Shown: positions 17,409-26,704 of the stretch, one piece after another
Position numbering within the stretch: the stretch's first letter is position 1
Layout of the letters: each line of letters begins with the position of its first letter
Origin: Novosphingobium sp. Chol11
GTDB lineage: Bacteria > Pseudomonadota > Alphaproteobacteria > Sphingomonadales > Sphingomonadaceae
Reading direction: 5' to 3'
NCBI RefSeq assembly: GCF_900218065.1
Contig: NZ_OBMU01000001.1
Location: 2,212,160 to 2,276,159 of the forward strand
Length of the DNA stretch: 64,000 nucleotides
Notes under the pieces: model-generated
What the model saw: only the letters and a program-made list of their open reading frames with translations
Databases searched by the model: none
Told to the model about the DNA's origin: nothing
Made by a program: the position numbers and the translations under genes

Positions 17409-19925
17409 TCAATAAATCCCGCCCTGTTCCTGCAGGAAGTCGCTGTCCGTCCGCTGCCGCGTCTGGGCTCTTGCCTCACGCCGCTGGGCGGCCTGTTCCT
17501 GCGCGGCGACCTCTTCCTTGCGGATGGAGCGGCGGGGTTCGCTTTCAGGCTTGAACGCTTCCCAGATGACGGCGGGCTTGGGATCGTCGGTCGGCCACAC
17601 GCCATAGACGCGCTTGCCTGACCGGCGATCTATCGTGACCATGCGGATGCCCGCGGGCGCGACGAAGGGCGTCTTGGGCATGGTTTCGAGCACCGGGGCC
17701 ATGGCCGCTTTCCAGATCGGCGCGGCGACCCGGCCGCCCTGCGCCCACCCGCCCAGGCTGCGTGGCTGGTCATAGCCGATATAGACGCCAGCGACGATGT
17801 CAGGCGATCCGCCCACGAACCAGACGTTGGTCGGGCCATTCGTCGTGCCCGTCTTGCCGAACAGCGGCCGCTTGAGATCCGCAAGAACCGTCGCGGTGCC
17901 GCGCTGGATCACGCCTTCGGTGATATGCACGACCTGATAGGCGGTCATCGGGTTCATCACCTGCCGCCCTTCGAAGCCGAAGCGCGGCATGGGCTTGCCA
18001 TCCCAGTTCGCCATGTTGCACCCGTCGCAGGCGCGCCAGCGCAGCGGCCATATCACCTTGCCGCGCCGGTCCTGCACATAGTCCATGACCTTGGGCGAAA
18101 GCTGGCGTCCATGGTTGGCGAGCATCGCATAGGCATTCACCATCCGCTCGACCGTGGTTTCGCCAGCGCCGAGAGCAAAGGAGAGGTAGGGCTGATAATC
18201 GCCGATCCCCATCGCCTTGATGGTGCGCACGACGCGGTCCATGCCGGTCTGGCTGGCGGCGCGCACCGTCATCAGGTTGCGTGATTGCTCGACGCCCCAG
18301 CGCATCGTCTGCGGCCCGGCGCTGCCGCCGGAGAAGTTGCGGAAGCATTTCTGCCCCAGCCCCGCGCCCTGATAGACGCACAAGGGGCCATCGACGATGA
18401 TCGAGGCAGGCGTCATGCCATTGTCCAGCGCGGCGGCATAGACGAACGGCTTGATGGTCGATCCGGGCTGGCGCATCGCCTGCGTCGCGCGATTATAGGA
18501 CGACAGGCGGTTGTCGAACCCGCCCTGCATGGCAAGCACCCGTCCGGAATGGACTTGCTCGGCCAACATGCCACCGGACACTTCGGGCACGTTGCGCAGC
18601 GCCCAGCTGGACCCGTTGCGCGCGACCACGATCAGGTCGCCGGGCTTCATGCTGTTGAACGCAGGCCCGCCAGCGCGGCGATAGGGCATTTGCGCGGCGC
18701 TCGCGGGCAGGGTCGCGGTGGTCCCATCGGAAAAGCCGATTTCGGCCCCGGAAGAGCTGCGGTCGATCACCGCCGCCACGCGCCAACCGGCATAATCGAT
18801 GCCGATATAGCTGGCGGCGAGTTCGCGCTTCCACCCCCGCGCCAGGTCGATCTTGCCTACCGGACCAGACCAACCCTTCCCTGCGTCGAAACGCAAAAGG
18901 CCGTTGCGCAGGGCGGTGGCGACCCCTTCCTGCAGCTTGGGATCATAGGGGCTGCGGACCCAAAGGCCGCCCGCATAAACGCTGTTGGGGCCGTCTTCCG
19001 CCTTTTCGCCGAACAGGTCGATCAGGCGGCGGCGCACCTCTTCCATATAATAGCCGCCGGCGCGCGCATCGAAGCTGGAGCCATGCTGTGCGACCGTGCC
19101 GAGCGGTTGAGCCTGCGCCTCGGTCAGTTGCGCCTGGCTGATCCAGCCATTCTTGTACATCTCGCCAAGCGCCCAGTTGCGGCGGTCGAGCGCGCGCTCA
19201 TGACCTGTGGGGCTTTCCGGACGGTAATTGGCCGGTCCCTTGGGCAGGATCGCGAGATAGGCCATCTCCTGCAGCTTGAGGTCCGCGACATCCTTGCCGA
19301 AATAGGCCCGTGCCGCAGCCTGCACGCCATAAGCGTTCCGGCCCAGGAATATCTGGTTCAGGTAGAGTTCCAGGATCTGCTGCTTGGTCAGAACATTTTC
19401 CATGCGGTAGGCAAGGATCATCTCCTTCACCTTGCGCGTGGGGGAATATTCGTCGCCGATCAGCAGGTTCTTGGCGACCTGCTGGGTGATGGTCGACCCG
19501 CCCTTGGCGCGCTGCCCCGATCCGATCTTGCTGGCATAGTCGAAGACTGCGCCGAAAAAGCCAGGAATATCGACGCCATGGTGATCGAAGAAGGTCTTGT
19601 CCTCCGCCGCCAGATAGGCGCGGATCAGCAGCGGCGGATAATCGCTATATTGCAGTTGGACGCGGCGTTCGCGGGCATAGCTGTGCACCGGCTGGCCATT
19701 GATGTCGCGTACGATCGTGGGGAGCGGCGGCTCATATTCCAGCAGCGTGGCGGCGTCGGGCAGGCCGCGCGCGAAGATCAGCCAGAACAGCAGTATCGCA
19801 GTGAACATCCCGCCCAGCGCAATGGCTGCCCAGCGGAACCGGCGTCGTTGCCAAAGGGGCGCCAGCCTGCCCCTCAGGCGGTCGGCGAAGGACAAGCGGG
19901 CGGTATGGGGACGGGCCTCTTCCAT
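17409..19925 (-). CDS. mrcA: Penicillin-binding protein 1A (class A PBP)
   Basis: Bifunctional peptidoglycan glycosyltransferase/transpeptidase, anchored by one N-terminal helix (about 31-52). The GT51 domain has catalytic E108 in A-A-E-D-K-T-F-F-D-H-H-G and G-G-S-T-I-T-Q-Q. An OB-like insert follows. The transpeptidase has S489-x-x-K492 (P-G-S-T-I-K-P), S-R-N at 548-550 and K-T-G at 691-693. ATG 19925 is used; an in-frame TTG 24 bp upstream is possible. It follows the amidase gene by 82 bp on the same strand, a conserved alphaproteobacterial pair. Confidence 0.95.
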   Translation of the reverse strand: MEEARPHTARLSFADRLRGRLAPLWQRRRFRWAAIALGGMFTAILLFWLIFARGLPDAATLLEYEPPLPTIVRDINGQPVHSYARERRVQLQYSDYPPLLIRAYLAAEDKTFFDHHGVDIPGFFGAVFDYASKIGSGQRAKGGSTITQQVAKNLLIGDEYSPTRKVKEMILAYRMENVLTKQQILELYLNQIFLGRNAYGVQAAARAYFGKDVADLKLQEMAYLAILPKGPANYRPESPTGHERALDRRNWALGEMYKNGWISQAQLTEAQAQPLGTVAQHGSSFDARAGGYYMEEVRRRLIDLFGEKAEDGPNSVYAGGLWVRSPYDPKLQEGVATALRNGLLRFDAGKGWSGPVGKIDLARGWKRELAASYIGIDYAGWRVAAVIDRSSSGAEIGFSDGTTATLPASAAQMPYRRAGGPAFNSMKPGDLIVVARNGSSWALRNVPEVSGGMLAEQVHSGRVLAMQGGFDNRLSSYNRATQAMRQPGSTIKPFVYAAALDNGMTPASIIVDGPLCVYQGAGLGQKCFRNFSGGSAGPQTMRWGVEQSRNLMTVRAASQTGMDRVVRTIKAMGIGDYQPYLSFALGAGETTVERMVNAYAMLANHGRQLSPKVMDYVQDRRGKVIWPLRWRACDGCNMANWDGKPMPRFGFEGRQVMNPMTAYQVVHITEGVIQRGTATVLADLKRPLFGKTGTTNGPTNVWFVGGSPDIVAGVYIGYDQPRSLGGWAQGGRVAAPIWKAAMAPVLETMPKTPFVAPAGIRMVTIDRRSGKRVYGVWPTDDPKPAVIWEAFKPESEPRRSIRKEEVAAQEQAAQRREARAQTRQRTDSDFLQEQGGIY

Positions 19926-20007
19926 GACGACAGGAGGCTCTAAGGTCAAAATGCGGCCAGCGCCAGTGGGGATCGACGGAGTGCGGATCGACGGGATGCC
20001 GCGCGGC

Positions 20008-20907
20008 TCAGCCGCCGCTAGGCGCCAGCCTGCGGGCGAAATAGATCTCGACCGCTTTTGCCACGCCCTTGGCGATGCCGCTCCGTCCTTCAGGCGAGGC
20101 GAGGAAAGCGGCGTCGTCCTTATTGCTGAGATAGCCGGTTTCGAACAGCACGGACGGCGTGTCGGGCGCCTTCAGAACCATGAGTGAGGCATAGCGATGA
20201 AACGCAGGCCGGAACAGCATGAACGGCCTCCCCTCCCGCTGGAGAAGGCGAGCGAAATTCGCTGATTCCTTCATTGTTTCACGCTGCGTCAGATCAATGA
20301 GGATGGATGACACAGCGTCGGTTTGGCCGCTGAGGTTGACGCCGTTCAGAACGTCCGCCCTGTTCTCCCGCGCCGCCAGCCGCGCCGCTTCCCGGTCCGA
20401 GGCGACTTCCGACAAGGTATAGATGGTCGCGCCGCGCGCTTCATGATTGTCGGCCGAATCGGCATGGACCGAAATGAAGAGATCGGCGTTCATCTTCCGC
20501 GCGATGCCATAGCGTTCCTGCAGCACCAGGAAGCGATCGTCATCCCGCGTCAGCGCGACCCGCAGCCGGCCCGACTTTACCAGCTGGTCGCGGATCGCCT
20601 GCGCGATGGACAGCGTCAGGTCCTTTTCCTTCTCGCCCGTTTCGGCGCTGATCGCGCCCGGATCATGCCCGCCATGACCCGCGTCGATGACGATCAGGGG
20701 GCGCGACGCATCGGTCGACCCTTCCACCTTCGGCAGAGACAGGCCTCGCGCTACCGGCGGGATCGGCACGGTAATGCTGTGCCACCGCTTGGCAGGACGC
20801 GGCGCCATGGCCGCTGGAGGAGCGAAGAGGATGCGCTCCGACCCTTGAGGGCCGATTAGGAAAGCAGCTGCCAGAGCTAGCGCGTGAAGCATGGCGCGCT
20901 TTTGCAA
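20008..20907 (-). CDS. N-acetylmuramoyl-L-alanine amidase (Amidase_3)
   Basis: A periplasmic zinc amidase that cleaves the peptide from the glycan strand during cell separation. 299 aa with an N-terminal signal/anchor (about 6-20). The domain opens I-V-I-D-A-G-H-G-G-H-D-P-G-A (zinc histidine), and later has S-V-H-A-D-S and V-L-F-E-T-G-Y-L-S-N-K with the catalytic glutamate. It lacks an AMIN or LysM targeting domain, so it is a short version of AmiC. Divergent from rne with about 510 bp between them. Confidence 0.93.
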   Translation of the reverse strand: MQKRAMLHALALAAAFLIGPQGSERILFAPPAAMAPRPAKRWHSITVPIPPVARGLSLPKVEGSTDASRPLIVIDAGHGGHDPGAISAETGEKEKDLTLSIAQAIRDQLVKSGRLRVALTRDDDRFLVLQERYGIARKMNADLFISVHADSADNHEARGATIYTLSEVASDREAARLAARENRADVLNGVNLSGQTDAVSSILIDLTQRETMKESANFARLLQREGRPFMLFRPAFHRYASLMVLKAPDTPSVLFETGYLSNKDDAAFLASPEGRSGIAKGVAKAVEIYFARRLAPSGG

Positions 20908-21417
20908 CGCGCCGCGCCATGACGTCCAGCCCCTTCTCCATGCGCCTGCATCCGCGCGGCGTTTACCTTTGCTTCACCATGTTAGGCGATTGAACGGCAG
21001 AATGGCGGCATTCATCCTGGACGAAACAATTTCGCCCGGGACATTGCTAGGCTGGCCTTAGGCTGCTACCCATTCACATTCCTGAAAGAAACGCCCATGT
21101 CAGATGGGCTTCTTCATCGGGAACATTTACGGCAGCATCGGCGAGCGCCCAACGCTCTGGCCCGATGCGACGAACAGGTTGACGCTGCATGAGGCATGAT
21201 TTCCGTTCCACGCTGAGCCCGATGACGGGCGATGCGGCTTGGACGGAGCGGACCGGCGATTTGCCCGGCCCTGCCAATGCAGCAGAAGCGCAGTTTTTCC
21301 TGTCAAACCGGACGATAGCAACACCCGCGCCGCTGGCGGCGCGACTGCGTTCGTCCCCCCACTATCGCGTGGCAGCCCGGCCCAGTGCCGCTGGCCGCCT
21401 TCGCCGGAGAATAATGA
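20908..21417 (+). other. Long intergenic leader of rne
   Basis: 510 bp between the divergent amidase and RNase E starts with no convincing gene. A frame at 21189-21485 overlaps the rne start in another phase and looks spurious. A short hairpin GCCCAT-GTCAG-ATGGGC (21093-21109), followed by TTCTTC, is visible. RNase E leaders are commonly long and structured for autoregulation; that role here is inference. Confidence 0.5.
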
Positions 21418-24087
21418 ATGACAATGCGTATGCTGATCGATGCGCGCCACCGGGAAGAAACCCGGGTCGCGGTCGTCAAGGGTAACCGGATCGAGGAGTT
21501 TGATTTCGAATCGGCCGAGCACAAGCAGCTCAAAGGCAATATCTACCTCGCCAAGGTCACCCGCGTAGAACCTTCGCTTCAGGCGGCGTTCGTCGATTAT
21601 GGCGGCAATCGCCACGGCTTCCTCGCCTTCAGCGAAATCCATCCCGACTATTACCAGATCCCGCGCGAAGACCGCGAGGCGCTGCTGCGCGAAGAGCGCG
21701 AGCATGCCGAGGAAGAGGCCGCGCTGCGCGCCGAGGTCGAGGACGACGAGGATCATCACGACGATGGGCTGGAAGTCGTCGAAGCCACGCATCATGAGGA
21801 TGATGAAGGCGAGGCCGCTGAAAGCAGCGAGGGCTCCGAGGGCAACGGCAACAGGGGCGGCCGCCGCAAGCGCGGTGGTGACGAAGCCGCCGACGAACTG
21901 CGCCGCAAGCGCATGGCGCTGCGCCGCCGCTACAAGATCCAGGACGTCATCAAGCGCCGTCAGGTGCTGCTGGTGCAGGTCGTCAAGGAGGAGCGCGGCA
22001 ACAAGGGCGCGGCGCTGACCACCTATCTCTCGCTTGCCGGGCGCTATTGCGTGCTGATGCCCAACACCAGCCATGGCGGCGGCATTTCGCGCAAGATTTC
22101 GAACGCCGCAGACCGCAAGCGGTTGAAGTCGATCATCGCGGAAATGAACCTGCCCTCAACCATGGGCTGCATCGTCCGCACAGCCGGGCTCCAGCGCACC
22201 AAGCCGGAGATCAAGCGCGACTTCGACTATCTTGCCCGCCTGTGGGACGAGATTCGCGAAAAGACGCTGAAGTCCGAAGCCCCCGCGCTGATCCACAATG
22301 ACAGCGACCTCATCAAGCGCGCGATCCGCGATATCTACAACAAGGATATCGAAGAGGTCATCGTCGAGGGCGAATATGGCTACAAGGCCGCCAAGGATTT
22401 CATGAGGCTGCTGATGCCCAGCCATGCGCGCCGGGTGCAGCAATATGCCGACGCCGTGTCGCTGTTCCAGCGGGCGGGCGTCGAGGATCAGCTGGCGGCG
22501 ATGTACAATCCCGTCGTTCAGCTGAAGTCCGGCGGCTATCTGGTCATCAACCCGACCGAGGCGTTGGTGTCGATCGACATCAACTCCGGCCGTTCGACGC
22601 GCGAACATGGCATCGAACAGACCGCTGTCGCCACCAACCTGGAAGCGGCTCGGGAAATCGCCCGCCAGCTGCGCCTGCGCGACATGGCGGGCCTGGTCGT
22701 CATCGACTTCATCGACATGGAGATGAACTCCAACATCCGTAAGGTCGAGAAGGCGATGAAGGAGGCGCTGAAGGACGATCGCGCCCGTATTCAGGTCGGC
22801 CGCATCTCCGGCTTTGGCCTGATGGAAATGAGCCGTCAGCGGCTGCGCACAGGCGTGCTGGAAGCATCGACCCGCCAGTGCCCGCATTGCGAAGGCACCG
22901 GCCTTGTCCGCACCGCTTCGTCCGCAGGCCTCAGCGCGCTGCGCATGCTGGAAGAGGAAGCGGCGCGCGGGCGCGGCAACCTGGTCACACTGCGCGCGAG
23001 CCAGGAAGCGGCTTTCTACGTCCTCAACAACAAGCGCCGCGAGCTGGACGAGATCGAGCAGCGCTATGGCGTCACCATCGCGATCCTGCCGGATGGCGAG
23101 GTCGAAGGCGCACGCATGTCGGTCGAGGCCAGCGGTCCGCGTCCGGAACGGGTGGTGACCTATGCGCCGCTCGTAGAGGATGAGGATGATCTCGACATCG
23201 TCGAGGAGCTGGACGACGAAGAGATCGAGGAAGTCGAGGCTGCAGAGCGCGACGAGCGCGGTGACCGGGGCGAGGACCGCGAGGGTGGACGTCGCCGCCG
23301 CCGTCGTCGCCGTCGCCGGGGCGGTCAGCGCGACGACCATCATGGAGAGGGTCAGGCAGAAGCTGCCGCCGCTTCCGCCGAAGAGGCTGATGAAGACGCT
23401 GAAGCGGTGGCCGAAGGGGGCGAAGAACAGCCCGTCGAAGCCGATCGCGAGGGTGAAGAGGCGGGCCGACGCCGTGGCCGGCGCGGCCGCCGAGGTGGAC
23501 GCCGCCGCCGCGAGGGCGAAGCGGTTTCGGACGAGGCGATCAGCGAAGCCGCCGAGGCTGCCGAACCCGCCGAGGAGCCCGCTGAGGCTGAACCGATCGC
23601 GGACGTGGTAGCAGAAGCTGCACCGGAAGCACCGGCTGAGGAAGAAGCGCCGAAGACGCGCCGCCGTCCCCGTGCGCGCAAGCCGAAGGAAGCGGAAGCT
23701 GCCCCGGTCGAGGCTGTCGAGGCTGTCGAGGCTCCTGCCGAAGTGGCCGCAGAGGAAGCGCCTGCCAAGCCCAAGCGCACGCGCCGCAAGAAGGCTGAAG
23801 CTGCTCCGGAGGCACCTGCCGAACCGCCGGTTGCGGCGGAGCCCGAAGCCGAAGCACCCGCCAAGCCCAAGCGCACACGGCGCAAGAAGGTGGAGGCCGT
23901 TGCTCAGGAAGCAGCGGAAGCCCCTTCGATCGCGGAGGCCGTGGCGCCTGAAGGTGATGCGGCACCGGCCAGCGCGAACGAGAATGCCGTCGCTGCCGTT
24001 GATGGCGGCGAGACTGCCGATGCCCAGCAGGCCGAAACGGAAAGCGCACCGCGCCGTGGATGGTGGCAGCGCACCTTCGGCCAGTAA
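21418..24087 (+). CDS. rne: Ribonuclease E
   Basis: The main mRNA-decay and rRNA-processing endonuclease, 889 aa. The S1 domain (about 35-200) is split by an acidic, histidine-containing, low-complexity insertion (about 92-165). The catalytic metal pair is D387 (S-I-D-I-N-S-G) and D430 (V-V-I-D-F-I-D-M). The zinc-link C-P-H-C is at 488-491. The C-terminal ~300 residues are disordered, with Arg-rich blocks (R-R-R-R) and Ala/Glu/Pro stretches including two near-identical K-P-K-R-T-R-R-K-K repeats. The end W-W-Q-R-T-F-G is a typical terminal motif. GGAGA precedes ATG 21418. Confidence 0.97.
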   Translation: MTMRMLIDARHREETRVAVVKGNRIEEFDFESAEHKQLKGNIYLAKVTRVEPSLQAAFVDYGGNRHGFLAFSEIHPDYYQIPREDREALLREEREHAEEEAALRAEVEDDEDHHDDGLEVVEATHHEDDEGEAAESSEGSEGNGNRGGRRKRGGDEAADELRRKRMALRRRYKIQDVIKRRQVLLVQVVKEERGNKGAALTTYLSLAGRYCVLMPNTSHGGGISRKISNAADRKRLKSIIAEMNLPSTMGCIVRTAGLQRTKPEIKRDFDYLARLWDEIREKTLKSEAPALIHNDSDLIKRAIRDIYNKDIEEVIVEGEYGYKAAKDFMRLLMPSHARRVQQYADAVSLFQRAGVEDQLAAMYNPVVQLKSGGYLVINPTEALVSIDINSGRSTREHGIEQTAVATNLEAAREIARQLRLRDMAGLVVIDFIDMEMNSNIRKVEKAMKEALKDDRARIQVGRISGFGLMEMSRQRLRTGVLEASTRQCPHCEGTGLVRTASSAGLSALRMLEEEAARGRGNLVTLRASQEAAFYVLNNKRRELDEIEQRYGVTIAILPDGEVEGARMSVEASGPRPERVVTYAPLVEDEDDLDIVEELDDEEIEEVEAAERDERGDRGEDREGGRRRRRRRRRRGGQRDDHHGEGQAEAAAASAEEADEDAEAVAEGGEEQPVEADREGEEAGRRRGRRGRRGGRRRREGEAVSDEAISEAAEAAEPAEEPAEAEPIADVVAEAAPEAPAEEEAPKTRRRPRARKPKEAEAAPVEAVEAVEAPAEVAAEEAPAKPKRTRRKKAEAAPEAPAEPPVAAEPEAEAPAKPKRTRRKKVEAVAQEAAEAPSIAEAVAPEGDAAPASANENAVAAVDGGETADAQQAETESAPRRGWWQRTFGQ

Positions 24088-24110
24088 GCAGGGACGCCCG
24101 TCTGATGAGC

Positions 24111-24152
24111 AACGCCGCCGCCCTGCCGGTCTTCCGGAAAGGCGGCGGCGTT
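24111..24152 (+). terminator. Hairpin after rne
   Basis: A 12-bp perfect stem AACGCCGCCGCC / GGCGGCGGCGTT encloses a smaller CCGG-TCTT-CCGG stem. It starts 23 bp after the rne stop. The following bases are only weakly T-rich, so termination is likely but not certain. Confidence 0.65.
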
Positions 24153-24232
24153 CTCGCTTCAGGCGGAGTTCATCGCGGCGCTGGCAGGGGCGCGGGCATG
24201 CTGCCTTCATCCCTGCTCCATGGTGATCGGCC

Positions 24233-25585
24233 ATGATGCGCCGCTGGCTGCGCGCGGCTGCGATCGCCATTGCATCGCTGGCACTCGTCGCCAAACCGGT
24301 GATGGCGCAGCAAATATTGCGCGACGCCGAAACCGAAGCCTTCATGGCGGACATGTCGGGACCGCTGGTGAGCGCGGCGGGGATGGAGCCGCGCAATGTC
24401 CAGGTGCTGGTTCTCAACGACCCGGAAATCAACGCCTTCGTCGCGGGCGGCCAATATGTCTGGGTTCATAGCGGCCTGATCGCCGCGGCAGACAATGTGA
24501 ACCAGCTACAAGGCGTGGTCGCGCACGAACTTGGCCACATCGAGGGCGGCCATATCATCCGCTCGTCAGAGGGCATGAAGGCGGCGACGGGCATTACCTT
24601 GCTCAGCCTCGTCCTTGGCGCCGCTGCGATCGCTGCGGGCGGCGCGGAAGCGGGCATGGGCATTTTGGGCATGGGCCAGCAGGCGGCCATGGGCAAATTC
24701 CTCGCCTTCTCCCGCGCGCAGGAAAGCTCCGCCGACCTTGCGGGCGCGCGCTATCTGAGCAAGGCGGGCCTGTCCGGCAAAGGCAGCCTGGAATTCTTCA
24801 AGAAGCTGCAGAACCAGGAATATCGGCTCGCGATCCCGCAGGAGGACAGCTACGGCCGCACGCATCCTTTGTCGGGCGAGCGCATCAATGTCCTGAGGGA
24901 GGTGTACACCGTCGATCCCGCTTGGGACAGGCCGGTCGACCCGAAGCTTGAAGCGCGGTTCGAGAGGATCAAGGCCAAGCTGGTCGGCTTCGTTTCCGAA
25001 CCCACCCAGACGCTGATAAAATATCCCGAGAGCGACCAGTCTCTTCCGGCGCATTATGCGCGCGCCTATGCCTGGCATAAAAGCGCCTACCCCGACAAGG
25101 CGATCGCCGAGGTGAACGCCTTGCTCGCCGCGCAGCCGCATGACCCTTATTTTCTGGAGTTGAAAGGCCAGGTGCTGTTGGAAAGCGGCAGGCCCGCCGA
25201 CGCCATTCCTCCTCTGCGCGAAGCCGTGCAGCTCACCCAGCAGCCCTTGATCGCGACGATGCTGGGCCATGCGCTGATCGCGACGGAAGATGACAAGAAT
25301 TTCGCTGAAGCCGAACAGGTGCTGCGCAACGCCGTCGCGCGCGACCGGGAAAATCCCTTCGCCTGGTATCAGCTGGGGGTCGTTTATGAACGGCGGGGCG
25401 ATACGCCCCGTGCGGCGCTCGCCACGGCGGAACGCTACGCGCTCATGGGTCAGGACCAGATGGCGTTGCGCAGCGCGGACGCGGCCATGCAGGCGTTAAA
25501 GCCTGGCACGGTTGACTATCTGCGGGCGCAGGATATCGCCATGGTTTCACGTGCGGCCATCGAGCAGAAGCGAAAGAAGAAATGA
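24233..25585 (+). CDS. M48-family metalloprotease with TPR region (BepA-like)
   Basis: 450 aa with a signal peptide (cleavage near M-A-Q-Q, ~26). The zinc site is H-E-L-G-H at 98-102, with the third ligand E164 in Q-E-S-S-A-D. A hydrophobic stretch lies at about 119-150. The C-terminal ~200 residues form TPR-like helical repeats. The architecture matches BepA/YfgC, a periplasmic protease and chaperone for outer-membrane proteins. Its stop overlaps the next gene's start by 4 bp (ATGA), so protease and thioredoxin-fold partner are co-translated. Confidence 0.9.
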   Translation: MMRRWLRAAAIAIASLALVAKPVMAQQILRDAETEAFMADMSGPLVSAAGMEPRNVQVLVLNDPEINAFVAGGQYVWVHSGLIAAADNVNQLQGVVAHELGHIEGGHIIRSSEGMKAATGITLLSLVLGAAAIAAGGAEAGMGILGMGQQAAMGKFLAFSRAQESSADLAGARYLSKAGLSGKGSLEFFKKLQNQEYRLAIPQEDSYGRTHPLSGERINVLREVYTVDPAWDRPVDPKLEARFERIKAKLVGFVSEPTQTLIKYPESDQSLPAHYARAYAWHKSAYPDKAIAEVNALLAAQPHDPYFLELKGQVLLESGRPADAIPPLREAVQLTQQPLIATMLGHALIATEDDKNFAEAEQVLRNAVARDRENPFAWYQLGVVYERRGDTPRAALATAERYALMGQDQMALRSADAAMQALKPGTVDYLRAQDIAMVSRAAIEQKRKKK

Positions 25586-26352
25586 CCGAAACCTCTCGGC
25601 CCGGTTTTCGCGCCGCACTTTCAAACAGGACCATCCAGATGACGATTGGCGCCCTCGCCTTCATCGCCGCCACTGCCGCGGGCGCGGCCCTCGGCATGCA
25701 GAGTACAGGCAGCGTGGCGGCGGGAGACAAGGCGGCGATCGAGAAGATCGTGCGCGACTATATCCTCGAACATCCCGAGATCATTCCCGAAGCGGTCGAA
25801 CGGCTCCAGGCGAAGCGTGTCGCCGACAGCATCGGCGAAAGCCGCAAGGCGATCGAGACGCCCTATGCCGGTGCCTGGGAAGGCGCGGCCAATGGCGACG
25901 TCACGCTGGTCGAGTTTTTCGACTATGCCTGCGGATATTGCCGCGCATCTTTGGCGGACCTTGCCAAGCTGGTCGGCGAGGACAAGGGGTTGAAGGTCGT
26001 CTATCGCGAGTTGCCGATCCTGTCCGACGCGAGCGCGGATGCGGCCAAGGTGTCGCTGCTGGCGGCGGAGAAGGGCCAATATATGCCCTTCCACCGGGCG
26101 CTGTATGATAGTGGCAAGGTTACTCGGGAAGCGATCCTCGGCGCTGCCGCCAAGGTCGGCATCGATGCCAAGGCTGCGGAGGCGGCCATGGCCAGCAGCA
26201 AATATGACGCGGAGATCCAGTCCAACATCGCCCTGGCGCAAAAGCTGCGCGCGACCGGCACGCCGACCTTCGTCGTGGGCGATCAGGTGCTGAACGGCGC
26301 GGTGGGATATGATGCGCTCAAGCAGGCGGTGGCGACGGTCCGGGCGAAGTAG
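25582..26352 (+). CDS. DsbA-family thiol oxidoreductase
   Basis: 256 aa, with an N-terminal anchor or signal helix (about 20-40), then a helical extension typical of ScsC/Com1-like proteins. The thioredoxin fold carries the redox pair C117-G-Y-C120 and a cis-proline in T-G-T-P-T-F. A periplasmic disulphide role is expected, possibly for envelope proteins handled by the M48 protease encoded just upstream. The G-Y dipeptide in the active site is common in this subgroup. Confidence 0.92.
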   Translation: MTETSRPGFRAALSNRTIQMTIGALAFIAATAAGAALGMQSTGSVAAGDKAAIEKIVRDYILEHPEIIPEAVERLQAKRVADSIGESRKAIETPYAGAWEGAANGDVTLVEFFDYACGYCRASLADLAKLVGEDKGLKVVYRELPILSDASADAAKVSLLAAEKGQYMPFHRALYDSGKVTREAILGAAAKVGIDAKAAEAAMASSKYDAEIQSNIALAQKLRATGTPTFVVGDQVLNGAVGYDALKQAVATVRAK

Positions 26353-26363
26353 AGGCGCTGAAC

Positions 26364-26389
26364 TCCCCCTCCCCTGAAGGGGAGAGGGA
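26364..26389. repeat. Palindromic repeat after the DsbA gene
   Basis: Near-perfect 11-bp arms around CTCCCC-TGAA-GGGGAG, 11 bp after the stop codon. It resembles the terminal hairpin of elements A and B at 16.8-17.4 kb and may double as a terminator. Confidence 0.6.
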
Positions 26390-26427
26390 ACATGTTGCGC
26401 ATCCTCTTCGATCACCCTCCTCCGCCA

Positions 26428-26456
26428 TTGACTCGTCCACCGCTTTTGCCTATCGG
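26428..26456 (+). promoter_or_regulatory. Candidate promoter of rpmH
   Basis: TTGACT, 17 bases, TATCGG. The -35 is good and the spacing ideal; the -10 is weak. It lies upstream of the hairpin at 26473-26497, which would place that hairpin in the rpmH transcript leader. Confidence 0.4.
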
Positions 26457-26472
26457 ACGCCCCCTGACATGC

Positions 26473-26497
26473 GGCCGCCCAACGGCGGCCCTTTTTT
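26473..26497 (+). terminator. Intrinsic-terminator-like hairpin in the rpmH leader
   Basis: GGCCGCC-CAAC-GGCGGCC then C and six T. It is 41 bp upstream of the rpmH start and downstream of the candidate promoter. It is either the end of the M48-dsbA transcript or an attenuator of the rpmH operon. Confidence 0.75.
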
Positions 26498-26537
26498 GTC
26501 ACGCCCGATTTTGACGTTTTGCTTTGAGGAATGAACG

Positions 26538-26672
26538 ATGAAGCGCACCTATCAGCCGAGCAATCTGGTTCGGAAGCGCCGTCACGGTTTCCGCGCTCGC
26601 ATGGCGACGCCCGGCGGCCGCAACGTGCTGCGTGCCCGTCGCGCTCGCGGCCGCAAGAGCCTGAGCGCCTGA
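26538..26672 (+). CDS. rpmH: 50S ribosomal protein L34
   Basis: 44 aa, the invariant M-K-R-T-Y-Q-P-S-N start, R-R-H-G-F-R-A-R-M and the final [15 protein letters not shown] lies about 7 nt upstream of ATG 26538. It is the first gene of the rpmH-rnpA-yidD-yidC cluster. The +1 frame (phase of rnpA) is open through its whole length. Confidence 0.98.
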   Translation: MKRTYQPSNLVRKRRHGFRARMATPGGRNVLRARRARGRKSLSA

Positions 26673-26704
26673 ACGACGCGCCGCCGGATCGCGCGCCAGC
26701 CGTC

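Noticed and set aside
18285..19943. 552-codon plus-strand frame opposite the PBP1A gene
   Set aside because: Shadow of a recognised gene, with no family features.
21189..21485. 98-codon frame upstream of and overlapping rne
   Set aside because: Overlaps the rne start in another phase, with no ribosome site and no recognisable features. Treated as leader.
22156..24432. 758-codon minus-strand frame opposite rne
   Set aside because: Antisense shadow; low-complexity translation mirrors the Arg/Glu-rich rne sequence.
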